Below, one piece after another: positions 33,249-44,202 of a stretch of 64,000 nucleotides of DNA (position 1 is its first letter; each line of letters starts with the position of its first letter). A program made the position numbers and the translations under genes. This stretch comes from Euleptes europaea (Eukaryota; Chordata; Lepidosauria; Squamata; Sphaerodactylidae): contig NC_079323.1 in NCBI RefSeq assembly GCF_029931775.1, forward strand, positions 4,189,001-4,253,000, given 5' to 3'. Below the pieces are notes generated by a model. That model was not told the DNA's origin. It was given only the letters and a program-made list of their open reading frames with translations, and did not search any database.

Positions 33249-33427
33249 CACATGAACACATGAAGCTGCCTTATACTGAAAGATTCTTGGTCCATCAAAG
33301 TCAGTATTGTCTACTCAGACCGGCAGCGGCTCTCCGGGGTCTCAGGCAGGGGTCCCTTTGTCAGATACAAGTATCCTACGAAATCTAGTTGGGGCTTTAA
33401 GGATGTTCCTGGACTCGAATCTATCCG
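33249..33427 (-). mobile_element. Family E SINE fragment joined to PLE family H fragment
   Basis: ACACATGAAGCTGCCTTATA to CTCCGGGGTCTCAGGCAGG (33249-33352), then GTCAGATACAAGTATCCTAC to GGACTCGAATCTATCC (family H, + strand). Confidence 0.7.
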
Positions 33428-34159
33428 TTCGGTTTGGTTTCCAAGCCTGCCTCAAACACTACCAGTTTCCCCCCCTACTTTCAGAGGATGGTTGCACATC
33501 CTGTGCTCAGCTGCCCATTTTGATCTTACGCATGTGGCATTTCTTAAAACTGGATCCGGCCCTCCAACGGCCAGCATGGGGTCTTTGTTAGCCCAGAAAG
33601 CAAGGGTTACAGAGCCGCAGCCAGATTTTAGGCAAGAGATGCAGAAGAAAAGAAACCAGTTCCCCCTCTTAGCACCGCCCATCTCTGACCTGGGTCTTGG
33701 ATGATGCCTTTGAAAGCTGATCCCCTTAGCAAGGGACCCCTCGGTTCCCAGGGTGAAAAGGGAGGCCGGGTGTGCCATCCAAGCAGACTCTAGGGGATCA
33801 TTCACACAATCTTCAAAGTACACACATCATTACAAATAGCACTTTCCCAACGGATCTGTGAAAACCGGCCTGGATTGCAACTCCGGAACTGCCTCCCTCT
33901 CCTATTCCCCCCTATACTATTTCAATTGGGGGGCTTGATCCCAAACACTGGAGCCCCTCCAGGATCCCAGACCCAGTCTGCACTTAAGCACCCTTTTTTC
34001 TGGTCAAGGACCGGAATAACATTAAAAGGAAAGGAAAAGGAAAGAAACTCCAGGCCTTAAACGCAAGACTGGGACATGAATCTCCTTCAAGCGTGGGCCT
34101 GACCCCTGAGCACCCCCCCAGTTGCTATGGGGAAGGGGGAGAAGCTCAGGGCTGGCCTC
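33428..34159. other. SERPINH1 intron 1: unique block before the CpG island
   Basis: No repeat recognised. Confidence 0.4.
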
Positions 34160-34720
34160 CTTTAACCTCTTCCACTCAAAAGTTTCCATGACAGAAGCCG
34201 CCTGCAGAGAAACGGACCCGGCGGCCTCCTCCTGGCCACGCATTCGCTGACTCTTCCCCCGGCCCAAGAATAGCCCTGGGGAGGCGCCGGCCGGGAAGAG
34301 AGGGGGGCTACTCGCGAGGAGAGGCCGCAGCTCCGAGGGAGCCCGAGGGTCCTTCCGCCCATCCGCTCCCCAGACTGAGCCAAGGCCAAGGGCGCGGGGA
34401 GGGCAGCCGGCCAAGGCGCAGCCGCCGGGGCGCACGGAGAAAACGCTCCAAAGCGCACCAGCGTGGCGCAAAGCCTGCAGGATGGCGCAAAGCCTGGAGC
34501 TGGGGGGGGGGGGCTCACCAACCCCCTCCCACCATTCTTCCCCCCCCCCACAGGTTGCATTGAGTCGGTTTCCCAGCCTTTCAAAGGAGTCTGGGGGGAA
34601 GGGGGGAGGGAAAGCAAGCGGTCCTCTCCAAATAAGGAGACGCCTCCGAGCGCACCACGCACAAAGGCGCAGCGCCGGGCAATTTGCTTTTTTTGGGGGG
34701 GGGAGGGGGATTAACGGACG

Positions 34721-35199
34721 CTTTCACACTGTGACAGCAGGTAGACTTCCCCTGACTATGGAAGCTCCGCTGATTTAGCAATTTGTAATAATCTCTTTTC
34801 CTTTCTGTAAAATGTATTAGGGCAGCCAGGGAATAGCTTGTTGATGGGCAGAATATCTCTGTGTGTCTGTGTGCTAAGGAAGTGGGTTAAGAGTCATGGA
34901 GGGTTACAGTAAACCATAACAAGAACTGGGTGAAACTGTTACCCTACTGCCGCCTTTATGTCTGTAGTGCTATCAGCCTACCCTGAATGTTGATGGGTTG
35001 TCACATCTTGAATTTGGATCAATATCCCTTCCCCAGTACGATCGGGGCTCAGAGATTTCTGCCCATTAGGGCCTCTGAGTCAGCAGCTGCAAACAAACTG
35101 TTTTCTTGAATAATGATCACAGGTCTCTCTCTCCCCCCACGAACCCTTGTTTGCCGTATCAACGCCGATTTTTTTTGGGGGGGTAGTCCCCATTTCAGG
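34721..35199. other. SERPINH1 intron 1: AT-richer gap in the CpG island
   Basis: Unique sequence; nothing recognised. Confidence 0.4.
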
Positions 35200-35599
35200 G
35201 GGCTCTCCGCCCCCCCCCCCCCAAGCCTAGCCTGGATTCTTTGAGAGGAGGTCTTCCAAAGTCCCCAAGCCCCCCAACCCAAGTGGGAATCCAAGTGGGT
35301 CTCTGCAGAGAGAAGCAAACCCGACCGCCGCCTCCCCCAAGCCGGGTTCCCCCATGCGGCTCCACTGCTCCGCGCGCCCCGGGACCCCCCGCCAGCCGCT
35401 CGCCGGCTGCCCAGCGGAGCGCGCAGAGCCGGCGGGGGCCCCGATTCCCCCGCCCCAGGGGAGGGCTGCGGGGCCCCGCATCCGCGCACGGCCCCCTCCA
35501 CGCGTCCGAGCGGACCCCCGGCCGCCGGGCAGCCGCGCCGCGTTTGCAAGGGGTCTCCTCTCGTGCAACGGCCGGCCGGGGCTCCCCCCCGCTCCTCAC

Positions 35600-35655
35600 C
35601 TCGAGCAACGCGCCCTGCCTGCGCTCAGCTGCTGGCGATCGGCTGCCCGCTCTGC
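35600..35655 (-). other. SERPINH1: SERPINH1 noncoding exon 1 (predicted)
   Basis: Lies just downstream of the TTTAAA box and ends at a good donor, CTCGAG|GTGAGG (exon edge 35600). Splicing to the acceptor above 27726 would give a 7.9-kb intron 1. Known HSP47 genes have a short noncoding first exon. The 5' end is an estimate. Confidence 0.6.
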
Positions 35656-35682
35656 GGAGCCGCCGCCCGCCGGAGGGGGGCA

Positions 35683-35710
35683 TTTAAAGCCCCCGAGAAA
35701 CTTCTGGAAA
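35683..35710 (-). promoter_or_regulatory. SERPINH1: SERPINH1 core promoter: TATA-like box and heat-shock element
   Basis: A perfect three-unit heat-shock element (AGAAA-CTTCT-GGAAA, 35696-35710) sits 8 bp above a TTTAAA box (35683-35688). Mammalian HSP47 promoters have the same arrangement of HSE near -60 to -80 and a TATA-type box, and are bound by HSF1. This supports both the gene call and the position of the transcription start near 35655. Confidence 0.85.
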
Positions 35711-35759
35711 GTTGGAAGGGGGAAAGTTCTCCGCCCCCCAGCCCGCCCCCCGCCCCCCA

Positions 35760-35812
35760 GGGCCGGAGAACTGTTGTCACAGCGGCAGATCTCCAGCCGC
35801 CGCCCGGAGGTT
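35760..35812 (-). mobile_element. Family D MITE remnant upstream of SERPINH1
   Basis: GTTGTCACAGCGGCAGATCT to CCGCCGCCCGGAGGTT matches the 3' part of family D. The matching last 24 bp of the MITE resume at 36590-36613 after an insertion. Confidence 0.7.
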
Positions 35813-36589
35813 GGGGAGAAAAAAAGGCTCTGTGCTGTTTAATGGGGGGAAGAAACAGCAACAGCGCAAGTTATCAATGCCGTGATGCACATTGGGTGCA
35901 AAAATATCGGTACAGTGACGACCTCAATAACAAACAGTACATCAAAAGACAAAAGACAAGAATTCACTTAATAAAGGAAAGTACTAAACGTTATAACTAT
36001 CACTGATAGTTCTATTATCTATTATAATAGATATTATATATTATTATTCTATTATAACTATCACTGATAGTTCTATTAACACGTCCATTATCTTCAGCGT
36101 CTTTCCAGCTGTTTACTTGTCTGCGATATACTTTGGGACATTTGCACCTACCTGGAAGCTTGAACTCTATAAAAGAAACTTGATATATAGGTGATAGTTA
36201 TAACGTTTAGTACTTACCTTTATTAAGTGAATTCTTGTCTTTTGTCTTTTTATGTACTGTTTGTTATTTATGTAGTCAGTGGTTCCCAACCTTTTTTTGA
36301 CCAGGGACCACTAGGACTTTTTTGTTCGGTGCAGGGACCCCAAGGTTCAAAATAAAAATTCCGAGAATTTGAAAATAAACTTTAATCATAACTGTTAATT
36401 AAACATTAAACTTAGAATATTATTTGAATATATTTTTTATAATAGAGAACTTTTAATTGAAAATATTAATTTATTATGGGTTTATAACTTTGTTTCGCGG
36501 ACCTTAATTTAGTTCTCGCGGACCCCTGGGGATCCGTGGACCCCCGGTTGGGAACCAGTGGTATATATATTTTGCACCCAATATATATA
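35813..36589. mobile_element. PLE-like inverted-repeat element inside the MITE
   Basis: Two ~115-bp arms face each other (35885-36000 and 36185-36276 plus 36561-36580; TTGGGTGCAAAAATAT / ATATTTTGCACCCAA at the ends). Flanks GCCGCCCGGAGGTT and GCCACCTGGAGGTT form a 14-bp duplication with two transitions. The right arm is split by a hAT element. Confidence 0.65.
36277..36560. mobile_element. Nonautonomous hAT element in the right arm
   Basis: CAGTGGTTCCCAAC...GTTGGGAACCAGTG, 284 bp, the end type of many vertebrate hAT MITEs. The 8-bp duplication is not clear. Confidence 0.8.
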
Positions 36590-36740
36590 GCCACCTGGAG
36601 GTTGGCAACCCTATGCAGACCACCCTCGTGTCAAGGAGTGGGGGGGGGAGTTCCATTCCCTCCTTAGCCAAAAAAGAAGAGAAAGCGGTTTCCAAAAACG
36701 ATGCGGGGGTGGGGGGAGTCGGGGTTTTTTTTTTCCTTTC

Positions 36741-37145
36741 TAGAGCCAGCTTGGTGTAGTCAGGAGATCTGGATTCGAATCCCCACTCCGGCCATGCAAG
36801 CTTGCCGGGTGACCTTGGGCCAGTCACGCACTCTCAGAGGAACAGTTGGTTTCTATACCTCGCCTTCCCTTCCCCTCCCCACAACAGACACCCCGTGAGG
36901 CAGGTGGGGCTGAGAGAGCTCTAAGAGAACTGTGACTAGCCCAGCGGCACCCAGCAGGCTTCATGTGCAGGAGTGGGGAATCAAACTCTGTTCTCCAGAT
37001 TAGAATCTGCCACTCTTAAACACTACACCACGCTGGCTCAGCCTAACCTACCTCGCAGGGTTGTTGTAAGGATAAAACGGAGGAGAGGAGAATGATGCCA
37101 GCCGCTTTGGGTCCCCACTGGGGTATGAAATAAATAAATAAACAA
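36741..37145 (+). mobile_element. tRNA-derived SINE (family J) interrupted by a family A SINE
   Basis: Family J: AGCCAGCTTGGTGTAG head, GGATTCGAATCCCCACTCC B-box, CTAACCTACCTCGCAGGG body, AATAAATAAATA tail. A family A SINE on the - strand occupies 36837-37040. A family H scrap follows at 37150-37200. Confidence 0.85.
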
Positions 37146-37282
37146 ATAATAAAAAATGGTCGTTAAGGTGCAACTGGACTCTTGGTCTTTTCTAATAAAA
37201 AATAAAATAAATCAGGGAAATCAGAACATTATTCTCTTGGATTTTCCTCCTAATGTGCAGTCCCACCCTTGGAGAAGCAATG

Positions 37283-37573
37283 AAGCTGGTTTTTATATGC
37301 CGACTTTCTCTACCACTTAAGGGAGACTCAAACCGGCTTACGATCACCTTCCCTTCCCCTCCCCACAACAGACACCCTGTGAGGTAGGTGGGGCCGGGAG
37401 AGTGTGACTAGCGCAAGGTTACCCAGCAGGCTTCCTGTGGAGAAGTGGAGAAACAAACCCAGTTCACCAGTAGCCTCCGCCGCTCATGGGGAGGAGTGGG
37501 GAATCAAACCTGGGTCTCCAGATCAGAGTCCACCGCTCCAAACCACCGCTCTTATCCACCACACCACGCTGGT
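37283..37573 (-). mobile_element. tRNA-derived SINE (family A), two modules
   Basis: GCTGGTTTTTATATGCCGAC to CACCACACCACGCTGG. Confidence 0.9.
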
Positions 37574-38110
37574 CAAACCAGCTAGTGATGGTGAAAATAT
37601 TTCCGAAAGCTTTTTTTTTAATGTCGCAGTGAGAACCCAAAATATTATACCTCTGATTTCTTCTTCTTGGTTGGCCCTAATAAAAAGGTATTTTGTGGAT
37701 TTTTCTTCTAGCTTTCACCTCAGCCACTATGGCTCAACACTATAATTTTTTATTACAGTGTCTAACAGAGATGTCGATGCAGGCCGAACGTTTTTCTTCG
37801 CCCATCTTCTGTGCCCTGCTGGGAGCCAAATCGCTGGTTTCATCTGTTCCCTTATAACTGTTTATTACCTCCGAGTCAGACCGTGCGGCGCAATTTGCAG
37901 AAAAACATGGTTGTATGGAAATAGCAGCCTTGGAGGTATGCGGGACGAGTATTGAGGAGAAAGACGGAGGACCTCTTGTGATTGCAAACAAGAAGCCATT
38001 TACACGACCTGGAGGGGAAACGCGGTCTCAGGCCGCTTCTGCTTGTCCTGCCGGAGGAATCTCGTGCCAAAAGGGAGCATGGCTTTGGCACGCCGTTTTC
38101 ACATTATAAA
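37574..38110. other. Unique DNA
   Basis: Nothing recognised. Confidence 0.4.
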
Positions 38111-38319
38111 TAGGGTTGCCAACCTCCAGGTACCAGCTGTCGATCTCCTGCTATTACAACTGATCTCCAGCCGATAGAGATCAGTTCCCCTGGAGGAAAT
38201 GGCTGCTTTGGCAATTGGACTCTATGGCATTGAAGTCCCTCCCCTCCCCAAACCCTGCCCTCCTCAGGCTCTGCCCCGAAAACCTCCTGCTGGTGGCAAA
38301 GATGGACCTGGCAACCCTA
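38111..38319 (+). mobile_element. hAT-type MITE (family D), full length
   Basis: TAGGGTTGCC...GGCAACCCTA, 209 bp, flanked by ATTATAAA and GTTATAAA (7 of 8). Confidence 0.92.
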
Positions 38320-38651
38320 GTTATAAACCACACTGGAACGGCCATGCTGGTGTCCCACAGTTTCGCCACAGAGAGAACATCAGATGTGTGATCCCTCGTC
38401 CATCAAATACGTTTTTCTTCTAGCGAGAACTCCAGAAAGCGTGCTCGACTCGTGCCTCCACCCTTTGATATTCACAACAACCCGGAGAGGTTGATCAGGC
38501 TGAAAGTGACTGGCCCGAAGCCACCCGATGAATTTTGTGGCCTGTATGTTTACCCCAGTGGGGTAACGGAAGCTCCATAGGGGTGTTTCTGGCCAGAAAA
38601 ATGGCATCCAGTGGTGATAGAAAGAGCTGTCCAGTTGCAGCCGAATTAGGG

Positions 38652-38790
38652 CAGGGGTCCCCAACCTTTTAGAGCTTGGAGGCACATTTGGAATTCATCA
38701 TGGTGGGCACCGCCACAGAATGGCTGCTGCAGCAGGCAGAGTCAGCCACCAAACAATGCCCACGGGTTGACTTTGAATGCTAGAATATAG
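38652..38790 (+). mobile_element. hAT-like element, left end only
   Basis: CAGGGGTCCCCAACCTTTTA start, same family type as 11351; the right end is lost. Confidence 0.65.
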
Positions 38791-39006
38791 AATCGGGGAG
38801 GGGAGGGAACTCAGTGGTGATGTCAGACAGTCTACCCTCTGAAGTGACTGTTTTCTCCTAGGCAAATCAGCTGGCACAGCGTCGTGGCTCCCTCTGAACC
38901 CCCTCGGCCAGGATCTCACGGGGTAGCCTGAGACAAGCTCTTCAGCCTCCCTATCTGCATTACCGGCCTACCTTACAAAACTGTTGTCAGAAATAGAGCA
39001 AAAGAA

Positions 39007-39315
39007 TAATAGAATCATAGAGTTGGAAGGGACCACCAGGGTCATCTCATCCAACCCCCTGCACAATGCAGGAAATTCACAACTACCTCCCCCCCCCGCG
39101 ACACCCCCAGTGACCCCTACACCATGCCCAGAAGATGGCAAGAAAAACCCTTCAGAATCCCTGGCCAATCTGGCCTGGAGGAAACTTGCTTCCTGACCCC
39201 AAAGGGGCGATCGGCACTACCCTGGGCATGTAAGAAGGGGCCACGAGAGCCAAGCACAGATGCAGCCCTTCCTGCCCTCCCTTCTCATGATCTGCTTAAG
39301 GTCACAGAATCAGCT
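39007..39315 (-). mobile_element. CR1 LINE 3' end (family B), diverged subtype
   Basis: AATCATAGAGTTGGAAGGG then CCCCTACACCATGCCCAGA; the middle differs from the other copies. Confidence 0.88.
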
Positions 39316-39693
39316 TCGTGTTCCATGTTCTTGTCAAATTTCTCTCTGCAGGAAGAAATCTGACTTTCTGGAACAAAGTGTCCTTCCCAACATATGCCAA
39401 GGTTATGGAGATGAGTTTTATGTGCTAAAAATGCAAAAATAGGTGTAAAATGCCGAGGTAGTGCAATTGTAGCGGCTGAGCCACGGAGGCGTAGGAGGTT
39501 CCCAGTTCCTAACTTCCCCCACCCCAATATGTTCACTAGACAGCTGTCGGCAAGTTATTGTCTCTCGGCTCCGCTGAGATATAATTAGAATGATACTGGC
39601 TTACCTTTCAGGGCTGTTGTGAGGAGAGCAGCAATTTAAAGAAGCACTCCGTATGGTGAAAGCAGGATAGAAATGCATTTTTAAAATTCTAAT

Positions 39694-40172
39694 CCGTGTC
39701 ACTGGCCACCAAGATTAAGTTAATTCATGCCATCGTATTCCCTATTACTATGTATGGGTGTGAAAGCTGGACATTGAAGAAAGCTGATAGGAAGAAAGTA
39801 GACTCCTTCGAAATGTGGTGTTGGAGAGCGTTACGGATACCGTGGACTGCCAAAAAAACAAATCAGTGGGTTCTAGATCAAATCAAGCCTGAACTGACCC
39901 TAGAAGCTCAAATGACTAAACTGAGGCTGTCGTATTTTGGTCACATTATGAGAAGACAAGAGTCCCTGGAAAAGGCCGTCATGCTAGGAAAAGCAGAAGG
40001 CAGCAGGAAAAGAGGAAGACCCAACAAGAGATGGATGGACTCAATAAAAGAAGCCACGACCCTCAGTTTGCAAGATCTGAGCAAGGCTGATAAGGACAGG
40101 ACGTTTTGGAGGACGTTGATTCATAGGGTTGCCATGAGTCGGAAACGACTTGACAGCACTTAACACACACAC
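39694..40172 (+). mobile_element. RTE/BovB-type LINE 3' end with a long open frame
   Basis: A 155-codon frame (39696-40163) covers the reverse-transcriptase C-terminus: YGCESWTLKKADRKK, FEMWCWRALRIPWTAKK, LRLSYFGHIMRRQES, GSRKRGRPNKRW, ending RKRLDST before the ACACACA tail. 5' truncated but otherwise open, so a young copy. Confidence 0.93.
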
Positions 40173-40244
40173 TTAACACACACAATCCGGGCTGCCCACA
40201 GCGGAGGGCATCAATAAAGTACACTTCTTTGTCCTTCTAGTGTA

Positions 40245-40345
40245 ACATAGGGAGCTTTGACTCTCGAAAGCTTACACCCAGGAAATCTTGTTGGTCTCTA
40301 AAGTGCAATTGGACTCGAACCCAGCTCTTCTAGTCTCAGTGGGTC
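40245..40345 (+). mobile_element. PLE 3' fragment (family H)
   Basis: GAGCTTTGACTCTCGAAAGC, then AAATCTTGTTGGTCTCTAAA. Confidence 0.7.
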
Positions 40346-40389
40346 TCGACTGGTGGAGAATAGTACCTACGCAGCATGTACGAGTTTAT

Positions 40390-40640
40390 ATTATTTATTT
40401 ATAGTCCACCTTTCTCACTAAGACTTAAGGCGGTCTCGGTAAAGGTACCTATCTGATTATTCCTATGTGTTATGTTTTTACCATACCCTCCATGCATGGT
40501 ACTCTCTCGTGTTATTTTCACAACAATCCTGTGAGGTAGGTTCGGCTGTGAGAGCATGGCTGGCCCAAGGTCACCCAGGGAGCTTGGAAGGGCGAGGATT
40601 TGAACCCTCCACATATAGCCTCCATATATGGAGAGCCTGC
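40390..40640 (-). mobile_element. Old tRNA-type SINE (J-like)
   Basis: TATTTATAGTCCACCTTTCTC tail complement, CCTGTGAGGTAGGTTCGGC and CCCAAGGTCACCCAGGGAGC body. Confidence 0.6.
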
Positions 40641-40691
40641 ATAAACAGAGGCAGCAAACCTCTGAATACCACTGCCAGGTGGTGACATCTA

Positions 40692-41115
40692 ACAGAGTTG
40701 CCAAGCTCCAGGTGGCGGCTGGAGCTATCCTGGAATCGTGACTGATCTCCAGACAGCGCAGATCAGTTTCTCTGGAGAAAATGGGAGCTTCAGAGGGCAG
40801 ACTCTGTGGCAGGAGAAAGGGACATTCTCTCCAGGATCAGAGGAGCATGCCTATTATATTAGGTGCTGTGGAGCACAGGCAGGATGGTGCTGCTGCGGTC
40901 GTCTTGCTTGTGGGCTTCCTAGAGGCCCCTGTTTGGCCACTGTGTGAACAGGCTGCTGGACTTGATGGGCCTCGGTCTGATCCAGCATGGTCTTCCTTAT
41001 GGTCATATGTTAAATCAGGAGGCAGGCGATGGCAAAACCACCTCTGCTTCTCTCTTGCCTTGAAAACCCTGTGGGGTAGCCATAAATGTGATGGTACTTT
41101 ACACATGCACATGCA
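40692..41115 (+). mobile_element. Mosaic of MITE D, CR1 C and 5S-SINE tail
   Basis: Truncated family D at 40692-40809, CR1 3' end at 40820-41010 (ATTAGGTGCTGTGGAGCACA to TCTTCCTTATGG), and 5'-truncated 5S-SINE tail at 41015-41115. Confidence 0.8.
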
Positions 41116-41548
41116 AAGAGGTTTTGTATGGGATATGGGGATAATCTGTGTTTCCTTTTTTTGTAAAAAGTACACGCCAGCCCCCTCTCAACGTCCGTTT
41201 CCAAACCGCTGCACACATTTCTCAGGCAATTGCCTGAAATGTGAGAGATCTGAAGGGTGGGCGTGACTTTTTACATCGTCGGCATTTTCTGCAGCCGGCG
41301 GCTGGCTCCCCTCCCCCATCCTGCCACGCTGGACAATCTGCAGAAGGCGAAGAGAAGGGGGAGAGACAGCGAGGAGGGGCCTCTGGTAGAACTCGACTGC
41401 GGGACGATTATCTGGGCCCAGGCATGGGGAGGATGCTGATATGCTGTACCATGTCTCAGGGGACCTGCCCTCATCGCAAGCCTCTTATCTTGAGATGCTC
41501 AAGCTCTGTCCTTTCAGAAATAAAATAGGGCACTTACCCCAAGAGTCA
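41116..41548. other. Unique DNA
   Basis: Locally GC-rich at 41280-41400; nothing recognised. Confidence 0.4.
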
Positions 41549-42188
41549 TAGGGTTGCCATCCTCCAGGTGAGGCCTGGGGCCTCCCAGAATTACAACTGC
41601 CTTCCAGACTACAGGGATCAGTTCCCCTGGAAGAAATGGGAGCTTCAGAGTGTGGACTTTATGCCATCGTATCCCTGCCAAGCTCATTCTGCTCCCGAAA
41701 CTCTGCCCTCCGCAAGTTCCTCCCCCAAATTGCCAGGAATTTCTCAAGCAGGAGGTGGCCACCCTAGCTAGGGTAGCCAACCTCCAGGTACTATAGGTTT
41801 GCCAGGCTCCAGGTACTAGCTGGAGATCTCCTGCTATTACAACTGATCTCCAGCCGTAAGATATCAGGTCCCCTGGAGAAAATGGCTGCTTTGGCCATTG
41901 GACTCTATGGCATTGAAGTCCCTCCCATCCTCAAGCCCCGCCCTCCTCAGGCTCCACCCCAAAAAACTCCCACCAATGACGAAGAGGGACCTGGCAACCC
42001 TAAGCTGGAGATCTCCTGCTGTTACAACTGATCTCCTGCCGAAAGAGATCAGTTCACCTGGAGAAAATGGCTGCTTTGGCCATTGGACTCTATGGCATTG
42101 AAATATCTCCCCTCCCCAAACCCTGCCCTCCTCAGGCTCTGCCCCAAAAACCTCCTGCCGGTGGCAAAGATGGACCTGGCAACCCTAA
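41549..42188 (+). mobile_element. Array of family D MITEs, head to tail
   Basis: One copy at 41549-41765, a scrap of left end at 41773-41800, a full copy at about 41801-42001, and a copy lacking its left end at 42004-42188. Confidence 0.88.
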
Positions 42189-42379
42189 CCCTAGCAGAGA
42201 CAGGTATTTCCTACCCCACTTACCCCAACGGAGGCATTGAACCTGGGGCCTTCGACATGCAACCAAGGCCTTTATCACTGAGTCGCAGCCCTGCAGAAAC
42301 GCTCCGGTGATCAACAGCTACCGTTCCTTCCATTGTTGCTTTTAACTGAAATAGTCATTTCGTACTAGCAGTGAAAACG

Positions 42380-42711
42380 GTGGAGGGGCCCTGGCTAAGT
42401 GGAAGAGCCTCTACTTGGCATGCAGAAGGTCCCAGTTTCAATCCCTGGCATCTCCAGTTAAAAAAGGACCAGGCAGTAGGTGATGTGAAAGACCTCGGCC
42501 TGAGACCCTGGAGAGGGGCTGTGGCTCAGTGGCAGAGCCTCTGCTTGGCATGCAGAAGGTCCCAGGTTCAATCCCTGGCATCTCCAGTTAAAACGGACCA
42601 GGTGATGTGACTCTATGGCATTGAAGTCCCTCCTCTCCCCAAACCCTGCCCTCCTTAGGCTCCACCCCAAAAACCTCCCGCCAGTGGTGAAGAGGGACCT
42701 GGCAACCCTAT
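42380..42711 (+). mobile_element. Two-headed family E SINE fused to a family D MITE right half
   Basis: Heads near 42385 and 42518, both CATGCAGAAGGTCCCAG. At about 42612 the sequence switches to MITE D (CTATGGCATTGAAGTCCC to GGCAACCCTA). Confidence 0.82.
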
Positions 42712-42773
42712 TTACAGCCCTTTTGCTTCACCAAAACACTACTTCCTTCTTGAAACACATCTGTGGGCCTCGC

Positions 42774-42975
42774 TAGGGTTGCCAACTCCAGGTTGAGAAA
42801 TTCCTGGAGATTTGGGGATGGAGCCTGGGGAGGGAGGGTTTGAGGGAGGGGAGTGACTTCAGAGGGGTATAATGCCATAGAGTTCACCCTCCAGGGGTTT
42901 TCTCCAGGGGGACTGATCTCTGTCTTTGGGAGAACAGTTGTAATCTCCAGGCCCCACCTGGTGGTTGGCAACCTA
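42774..42975 (-). mobile_element. hAT-type MITE (family D), full length
   Basis: TAGGGTTGCCAACTCC to GGTTGGCAACCTA; flanking duplication not clear. Confidence 0.88.
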
Positions 42976-43952
42976 AGGGCTTGCTGATAGAAACCACCCA
43001 GACAGCAAGGAAGATGTGAAGAGGAAATTCGACTTATGCAGCGTTGCTTTCTCGTGCATGCTTAGGTTGTGGCAAATAATGCAGGCTGGATTTTCTCTTC
43101 CTTCTGCACAGTTTTCAAAAGTACAAGAGTCTTTGTCTGTTTCCTTTTGTTTCTTTTTTTGCCGCAGGCAAGGAAAACTAAACTGCATCAATTTTAATGT
43201 CCAGTTTCCAAGATGTTCACAGAGGAGGGTGGATTTCCGGTTATATCTTCTGGGTGAAAGTTTGTGGATGGCTTAGCAGGCTCTTTGTAAAAAAATAACT
43301 TATCCGTATCTCAACCCAGCTGGGCTGTTGGCGCAGAGGAAAGCAGAAGGAACAGAAGAAGTTCTGGCTTGGAAATGGTTCTCTCTGCGGTCCTCCATCA
43401 CTTTAAGATCCTCTTGCCTGGGCCATGTTTGTAGTGCATGGCTCCCCGTTGCCCTGGGGGAAATTCTTCCAGTGTTCCCAGCCGAAAATCACATGTATAT
43501 CTTGAGATGAATCTCATGGACAGATTCCTGCTTCTGGAATGCAGAGAGGCAAATTCCCTCTTCTATTATTTCAAACAGCACTGCTTCTGTGTCCTGACAG
43601 GGCAGACTTGAGAAAATGAAACAAAAATGAGGCTGGTGTCCATTTATAGGCTTTATTTTATTTTATTTTAGAATTTGAAAGCTATATTGTGAGTTTAAAA
43701 ATGAAATCACTGTCTGCTGTGGGCCTATCCGTCCCATTTTTGCTTAAGAGGTTTGGCAGGTTTTTGTGTATTTGTTCCAAAACCTACAAAACCTGTTTGA
43801 CCAGAGGATCTAAAATAAATTTAGGAGTATCTCTCATAACTATTTCAGTTTTCTTAAAAAGACTTTTCTTCCTTCAGCCTCATGTAGATTCATAAGAACA
43901 CGCCCCTTTTTACCCATGTTCATTTCATCCCATGATTGTTAATTTCATCCCA
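42976..43952. other. Unique DNA
   Basis: A short TTTTATTTTA run at 43653-43672; no coding exon or repeat recognised. Confidence 0.4.
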
Positions 43953-44202
43953 AGAGTTGCAAACTCTGGGTTGGAAAAATCCTGGAGATTTGGGGATGGC
44001 CACTTTGGAGGGAGGATTCTATGGCATTATACCCACTCTCCGCAGGCTCCACCCCTAAAATCTCCAGGTATTTCCCAACCTGGAGCTGGCAAGCCAAAGC
44101 CCAGGGAAGCTTGCCTGCCATTTCTGACCAGCTAAGAAACTTGGGTTGTCAACTTTGGGTTGGGAAATCCGGGAGATCTGGGGTTGGAGTCTGGGGAGTG
44201 TG
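43953..44202. mobile_element. Fold-back family D derivative and a fragment
   Basis: 43953-44096 starts as family D in - orientation and ends as its own complement (CTGGGTTGGAAAAATCCTGG / ATTTCCCAACCTGGAGC), a small palindrome. 44147-44200 is another D scrap. Confidence 0.7.

Larger units (their letters stand above)
34160..35830. promoter_or_regulatory. CpG island at the SERPINH1 5' end
   Basis: Dense CpG and G/C runs occupy 34160-34720 and 35200-35830, with an AT-richer gap between. Many long frames on both strands are composition artefacts (Pro/Arg/Gly-rich, no family resemblance). The distal part (34.2-34.7 kb) falls in intron 1 and could be a second promoter or enhancer. Confidence 0.75.

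Noticed and set aside
35049-35842. Several 100-166-codon frames on both strands
   Set aside because: Composition artefacts in the SERPINH1 CpG island; overlapping frames in several phases, none with recognisable domains.
39696-40163. 155-codon open frame as a host gene
   Set aside because: It is the reverse-transcriptase C-terminus of an RTE/BovB-type LINE, with homologous copies at 7.3, 14.3, 46.5 and 62.4 kb.
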